From: Methylobacterium jeotgali
GTDB lineage: Bacteria > Pseudomonadota > Alphaproteobacteria > Rhizobiales > Beijerinckiaceae
DNA: 47,547 nt
NCBI RefSeq assembly: GCF_022179345.1
Contig: NZ_BPQR01000044.1
Span: 1 to 47,547, forward strand
Reading direction: 5' to 3'
Shown here piece by piece: positions 43,590-47,547 of the stretch. The notes beneath the pieces were generated by a model. The model saw nothing but the letters and a program-made list of their open reading frames with translations, had not been told where the DNA came from and searched no databases. The position numbers and the translations under genes are program-made. Position 1 is the stretch's first letter. Every line of letters begins with the position of its first letter.

Positions 43590-44789
43590 ATGAAGCAGCT
43601 AGAACTCTTTCCCGCGACGACCGCCGACACCGACCGGCTCCGGGCCGAGATCCAGGCCCTCAACGAGATGACGGAGCGCGAGCGCGCCGCCGCGCTGCGC
43701 CGCCACCGTTACGTGCGGGCGGTCGAGGACCTCCCGCCAGGACGGCGGGGCGACCGCCACCTGCGGGTCGCGATCCGCGCCGTCTGCGAGCTGAGCGACG
43801 ACGTCGATCCGCCCACGCCGCGCCAGGTCAGGGCATGGGAAGCGCGGCTCCGGGAGGCCGACGGCAACCCGGCCGGCCTCGCCCACCGGCGGATGGCGCG
43901 GTCGCCCCGGCAGCAGACCCACTGGGCCCCGTGGATCGGCGAGCTTGTCGACCAGGTCGTGGCCGAGGCCGACCCGCGCCGGGGCGTCACTCTGACGGCC
44001 ATGGCCCGCCTCGCACAGGCGAGGTGCCTGGAAGCGTCGCATGCGCGGGGAGGCGCGGCCGCTGACGTTCCCGCTTTCCGCACCCTCGTGCGGATGGTGG
44101 GCGACCGTCTGCGTCCCCTGCAGCAGGCGTACCGGTTCCGGCACCTCTCGTGCGGGCGTCCTCTCGCCGAGGTCGTCGTCGCCCGGGAAGCCCTGCGGGT
44201 CGCCGTCCCGGAACTCGGCGCCGACCGCGTTCACCTGGTCACCGCACGCGACAGCTACAGCGGCGTGATCGTGGCGGCGGCGCTCGGCACCGCGCCGCCG
44301 GACGGGGAGGACCTGCTCGGCCTGTTCGGGGCGCAAACCGCGACGGCGGCCCCGGAGCCGCTCGGCGCCGCCCGCCTGTGCATGGGGCTGCCGGAGGTGA
44401 TCGTGCTGGACCGGGATCCCGCCTTCCTCGGCGCCACGTTCCGGCATTCCGCGGCGGCGCTCGGCATCCGGCTGCACTTCGCCGCGGTCGACGATCCGGG
44501 CGCTCCCTGCCGGGTGGCGGGCCTGCAGCGCTGGCTGACGGCCCGGGGGGAGGTGGTCGAGGACGCAGGAGGCTTGATGGCGGCCGCGCACGCCTGGCTC
44601 GCCGATCTCGACGTCCGCCGCTCCGGACCGGACCGGTCGACCCCGCTGGACCGCTGGCAGGAGGGGGTCGCGCGCTATCCGATCCGGCTGTCGCCCGGGG
44701 CCACCCCCGCGATCCCGACCGGCGAGGAATCGGGTGGCGCCGACGCGGCCGAGGGACCTGACGGCCCTGACGCCCGGCGGAGGTCCTGA
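43590..44789 (+). CDS. TnsB-like protein with inactivated DDE site
   Basis: 399 residues. Its layout follows the active TnsB at 45705: DNA-binding helices (PTPRQVRAWEARLREADGNP against SGSSLKGWYGRWRKGGKS), the helix GVTLTAMARLAQARCLEA, and the RLRPLQQAYRFRHL segment before the core. In the RNase H-like core, RPLAEVVVAREAL stands where TnsB has RPLEIVEVDHTPL (Asp to Ala198); VHLVTARDSYSGVIVAAAL matches VWLTVAICAATRMIVGFHL; GLPEVIVLDRDPAF matches GVPEVVKLDNGKEF (D274 kept); CRVAGLQRW stands where TnsB has GKVERALGT (Glu to Ala310). Two of three catalytic acidic residues are gone, so it should bind DNA or TnsB without cutting. The stop overlaps the tnsA start (TGATG). Confidence 0.75.
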   Translation: MKQLELFPATTADTDRLRAEIQALNEMTERERAAALRRHRYVRAVEDLPPGRRGDRHLRVAIRAVCELSDDVDPPTPRQVRAWEARLREADGNPAGLAHRRMARSPRQQTHWAPWIGELVDQVVAEADPRRGVTLTAMARLAQARCLEASHARGGAAADVPAFRTLVRMVGDRLRPLQQAYRFRHLSCGRPLAEVVVAREALRVAVPELGADRVHLVTARDSYSGVIVAAALGTAPPDGEDLLGLFGAQTATAAPEPLGAARLCMGLPEVIVLDRDPAFLGATFRHSAAALGIRLHFAAVDDPGAPCRVAGLQRWLTARGEVVEDAGGLMAAAHAWLADLDVRRSGPDRSTPLDRWQEGVARYPIRLSPGATPAIPTGEESGGADAAEGPDGPDARRRS

Positions 44790-45484
44790 TGCCGGCGACC
44801 CTGCGAAGCCGCCATGTCGGCAAGCCGAGCCCGTCGCGCCCGATCGTCACCGGCCGACGGGACTGCATCACGGGCGAGGTCCCATCCGGCAAGGCGGGGA
44901 TGGGCTACCGCATGGTGGCCTACGAGGGCCTCCTCGCGCGGGACTTCATCCTGATCCTGGAGCAGGACGATGCCGTCCTGCGCTACCAGGAGGAGCCCGC
45001 ACCCTTCCGTTGGCACGACGGCGTCCGGTGGCGCAGCTACACGGCCGACTTCGGCGTCGAGATCGACGACGGGCGGCGCCTCGCCGTCGAGGTCAAGCCG
45101 CGGAAGAGGGTGATCAGGCTGGGCTGGGACGGGATCCGGCACCGCATCGAGGCCGGCGCCAGGGCCGCCGGCTACGACGGCTTCGAGCTCTGGACCGAGG
45201 TCGAGATCGACGCGCTCCGCGTCGCGAACGCCGCGCTCGTCGCGAGCGAGCGCACCTTCATGGTCGACGAGGCGGAGCAGCACACCATGCGCGTGGTCCT
45301 CGACCGCTTCGGCGGCCGGGGTCTCGTCCGGGAACTCCGGGCGGCGTCGGGGCTCCAGGCCCGCGCCTTCCGGGCCGTCGTGGCCCTGGTCGCGCGCGGC
45401 GAGGCCGAGCTGGCCGACCCCGGCCGACCCTTCGACGACCACGCCATGATCCGCCGCCCCGCGAACCTCAGGAGTGCACCTTGA
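44789..45484 (+). CDS. tnsA: TnsA-like transposon end endonuclease
   Basis: 231 residues. TnsA N-domain of the PD-(D/E)xK fold: the first Glu in MVAYEGLLARDFILILEQDD, the Asp in SYTADFGVEI and the ExK-type pair in RLAVEVKPRKRV, so the site looks intact. A C-terminal helical part (about 155-231) corresponds to the TnsA C-domain. In Tn7-type elements TnsA nicks the 5' ends so that the transposon is cut out rather than copied in. Translationally coupled to the inactive TnsB-like gene upstream and to the 73-aa gene downstream. Confidence 0.87.
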   Translation: MPATLRSRHVGKPSPSRPIVTGRRDCITGEVPSGKAGMGYRMVAYEGLLARDFILILEQDDAVLRYQEEPAPFRWHDGVRWRSYTADFGVEIDDGRRLAVEVKPRKRVIRLGWDGIRHRIEAGARAAGYDGFELWTEVEIDALRVANAALVASERTFMVDEAEQHTMRVVLDRFGGRGLVRELRAASGLQARAFRAVVALVARGEAELADPGRPFDDHAMIRRPANLRSAP

Positions 45485-45702
45485 ACAGGCTCGACCAGCA
45501 GTTCCGCCTTCCCATCGGCGCGGTCGTCGTCGTCGACGGCGTCCCCTACGCCTCCGTCGCCCGCGAGCGGGCGGGCCTCGCCCTGCGCAGGCTCGCGGGC
45601 GGTTCCGAGACCGTCTTGCTGAGCGACGCCGTCCTGGTGGACCTCCACCGCGGCGGGAGGGTGCGCATGGCGGGACCCGGCGCATGCGGGGGGCTGCGCT
45701 GA
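45481..45702 (+). CDS. 73-aa protein resembling the TnsB N-terminal domain
   Basis: 73 residues from the TTG at 45481, which overlaps the tnsA stop (TTGA); the stop is 2 nt before the tnsB ATG. Its sequence FRLPIGAVVVVDGVPYASVA, RERAGLALRRLAG and LLSDAVLVDLH aligns almost without gaps with TnsB residues 6-55 (IRLQADALVIVEGVYHKVLS, RDEAGVTLRTLGA, TKTHAELADLY). It looks like a free-standing copy of the first TnsB domain, made by duplication. It could bind the same partner or DNA site as TnsB. Not an artefact of tnsB itself: the two are consecutive, not overlapping. Confidence 0.6.
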   Translation: MNRLDQQFRLPIGAVVVVDGVPYASVARERAGLALRRLAGGSETVLLSDAVLVDLHRGGRVRMAGPGACGGLR

Positions 45703-45704
45703 CC

Positions 45705-47547
45705 ATGGGCGCGTGCCAGATCCGTCTCCAAGCGGACGCGCTCGTCATCGTCGAGGGCGTCTACCACAAGGTGCTCTCGCGCGACGAGGCCGGCGTCACG
45801 CTGCGCACGCTCGGGGCGAGGCCGGTCACGGTCACGAAGACCCATGCCGAGTTGGCCGACCTCTACTTCGGCGAGCCCAGGCGGCTCCAACTGGTGGAGG
45901 ACACCGCCGCCGGGCTCCCCCAAGGCGTCAGGGACAACCTCCTTCGCAACATCGACACCTTCGACGTTCGCCAGCAGGACGCGGCGCTGATGCGCCTCGA
46001 CTACGTGCAGGCCTGCGACCGGTGCTTCGCCGAGCGGACCCATAGGAAGGTCCCGAAGGGCTACGCCGATATCGCGAGGCTCGTCGCGGCCGAGCGCCGG
46101 CAGCGGGCCATCGAGAACGAGGGCTCCCATCCCGACGACGTGCCGCTCGAACGGGTGAGCGGCTCCTCGCTGAAGGGTTGGTACGGGCGTTGGCGCAAGG
46201 GCGGCAAGTCCATCGTGGCGCTGATCCCGCTGGACGACCTGAAGGGACGGGCGGGTTTCCGCCTCGATCCCGAGGTCGAGATGATCATCGCGGAGCGCGT
46301 GCGCGAGGACTGGCTCACCCGGAACGGACCGCCGCTGAGCCATGTCATCGTCTTCATCCAGGGCAGGATCGAGCGCGAGAACAAGACGCGCACCGTGCCC
46401 TTCGACGTGCCCGATGGCATGACGATCCGGCGTTGGGTGAAGGCGAACGTCAGCCAGTTCGACGTGATCTACCATCGCGAGGGCCCCGCGGCGGCGGAGC
46501 AGGCCTTCCGGCACGTCAAGAAGGCCCCCCAGGCGACGCGGCCGCTCGAAATCGTCGAGGTCGACCACACGCCGCTCGACGTGCTGGTCCTGGAGGGCGA
46601 CGGCACGCCGGCGCGGGACCGGCGCCGCAAGGACAAGCGCACGAGGCGGGTCTGGCTCACGGTCGCGATCTGCGCCGCGACCCGCATGATCGTGGGATTC
46701 CACCTCAGTGACGAGCGTCCCTCCTGGACTTCGGTGATGCACTGCCTGCGCATGGCGGTGCTGCCGAAGGACCTGACCGGCATCCGGGTCGACACGGCGT
46801 GGCCCGTGTTCGGCGTGCCGGAGGTCGTCAAGCTCGATAACGGGAAGGAATTCCACTCCCGGTCGATGAAGGCGGCCGCCGGACAGCTGCGGTTCGAGCT
46901 CCGCTACATGCCCCGGCGCAAGCCCCACCTGAAGGGCAAGGTCGAGCGCGCCCTCGGCACCATCGCGCGCGACTTCTGCGCCTACCTTCCCGGCCGGACC
47001 TTCCGCGACGTGCGCGAGCGCGGCGACTACGACAGCGTCGGGCAGGCCGCCCTGACCCTGGCCCAACTCGTCGAGTTCTTCACGATCTGGGTCGTCGACA
47101 TCTACCACAACCGCAAGCATGGCGGGCTGCTCGGACGAACGCCCCTGCTGCGCTGGCAGGACCTGGCGGGCTACGGCACGCGCCTGCCGCCGTCGGCCGA
47201 CGACCTCGACCCGCTCATCGCCCTGGTGGTCCCGCGGACCATTCAGCGGAACGGGATCACCTTCCTCGGCCTCACCTACCAGTCCGACGAACTGAAGGGC
47301 GTCCGTCGCAGGAAGGGCTTCCACTTCGGCGACGAATTCCTCGTCAAGGCCGACGCGTCCGATCTCGGCCACCTCCTCGTCCTGGTGGACGAGGAGGCCG
47401 GTTGGATCAAGGTCCCTTGCGAGGACGGGTTGGCCGACGGGACCTCCCTGGCGGAGTGGCGAGACGTGGTCCGCACGGCGCGTCGGATGACGCAGGAAGG
47501 CCAGCGCGTCGCTCGCGCGGACGAGCGTCGCGCGAGCGACGCGCTGG
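45705..47547 (+). CDS. tnsB: TnsB/TniA-like DDE transposase, cut by window end
   Basis: At least 614 residues; the frame is open at the window edge. Domains: a small N-terminal domain (about 1-65), helix-turn-helix DNA-binding domains (about 95-270), RNase H-like core (about 280-430) with D287 (VEVDHTPLDV), D378 (KLDNGKEFHS) and E414 (KGKVERALG), and the C-terminal Mu-type beta-barrel (from about 490: LVVPRTIQRNGITFLGLTYQ). It joins the 3' ends of the element to target DNA. With TnsA upstream this is a Tn7-type cut-and-paste core; a TnsC/TniB-type ATPase and a target selector should follow beyond the window. Confidence 0.92.
   Translation, partial: MGACQIRLQADALVIVEGVYHKVLSRDEAGVTLRTLGARPVTVTKTHAELADLYFGEPRRLQLVEDTAAGLPQGVRDNLLRNIDTFDVRQQDAALMRLDYVQACDRCFAERTHRKVPKGYADIARLVAAERRQRAIENEGSHPDDVPLERVSGSSLKGWYGRWRKGGKSIVALIPLDDLKGRAGFRLDPEVEMIIAERVREDWLTRNGPPLSHVIVFIQGRIERENKTRTVPFDVPDGMTIRRWVKANVSQFDVIYHREGPAAAEQAFRHVKKAPQATRPLEIVEVDHTPLDVLVLEGDGTPARDRRRKDKRTRRVWLTVAICAATRMIVGFHLSDERPSWTSVMHCLRMAVLPKDLTGIRVDTAWPVFGVPEVVKLDNGKEFHSRSMKAAAGQLRFELRYMPRRKPHLKGKVERALGTIARDFCAYLPGRTFRDVRERGDYDSVGQAALTLAQLVEFFTIWVVDIYHNRKHGGLLGRTPLLRWQDLAGYGTRLPPSADDLDPLIALVVPRTIQRNGITFLGLTYQSDELKGVRRRKGFHFGDEFLVKADASDLGHLLVLVDEEAGWIKVPCEDGLADGTSLAEWRDVVRTARRMTQEGQRVARADERRASDAL

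Overview
The window is a GC-rich stretch of accessory DNA. Codon use, gene content and the KfrA-, SigF/NrsF- and Csp-type genes suggest an alphaproteobacterium of the Methylobacterium/Methylorubrum kind, probably from a plasmid, megaplasmid or genomic island. The organism is inferred from style and gene families; no rRNA or other taxonomic marker is present.

Layout. (1) 22-5954, minus strand: a periplasmic copper-handling operon (lipoprotein, TolC-type outer-membrane factor, multicopper oxidase, CusF, a DUF305-CusF fusion, a lytic transglycosylase and an unknown protein). (2) 6123-7408: a Cys/His-rich secreted protein and a DUF2231 membrane protein. (3) 7931-9734: an ECF sigma factor with an NrsF-like (DUF1109) anti-sigma and a small secreted protein. 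Both transcription units carry the same promoter-like element GTAACG-N16-CGGA. (4) 10312-16377: a Cus-type RND efflux operon (FixH/YtkA-like protein, CusB, CusA, DUF411 protein). (5) 16620-21220: an arsenic locus (arsR, two unrelated arsenate reductases, ArsB-type pump and MFS transporter on the minus strand, arsH divergent, with an ArsR-type dyad between them). (6) 21693-27003: a second copper block (CopZ-like HMA protein, Cys-rich secreted protein, four-helix-bundle Csp, DUF305 protein, Cu P1B-ATPase, DUF4396 membrane protein). No CueR-, CsoR- or CusRS-type copper sensor is visible.

(7) 27016-32812: plasmid-type regulatory genes: a zinc-ribbon protein, a KfrA-like DNA-binding protein behind a perfect 13-bp palindrome, an orphan PD-(D/E)xK endonuclease-like protein, an ArsR-family regulator, and a minus-strand pair whose upstream gene looks like a P-loop-less ParA relative. 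A 40-bp site is shared between 27.4 and 31.5 kb, and a second 17-bp motif occurs at 22.7, 31.1 and 32.9 kb. (8) 33571-41825: a plus-strand block of unknown function: ParA/MinD-like protein with an altered P-loop, unknown protein, metallophosphoesterase, soluble AAA+/M41 protease, a second phosphoesterase-fold protein that has lost its metal ligands, a DEDD exonuclease and a further unknown protein.

(9) 42354-47547: a wHTH-like protein, a 26-codon ORF followed by closely packed hairpins, and the start of a Tn7/Tn5053-type transposition operon: a 56-aa ORF, a TnsB-like protein with two of three catalytic acidic residues replaced by Ala, TnsA, a 73-aa protein resembling the TnsB N-terminus, and an apparently active TnsB cut by the window end. 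The two strongest candidates for undescribed biology are the transposition operon with its inactive TnsB paralogue, and the block pairing active and inactive phosphoesterases around an AAA+/M41 protease.
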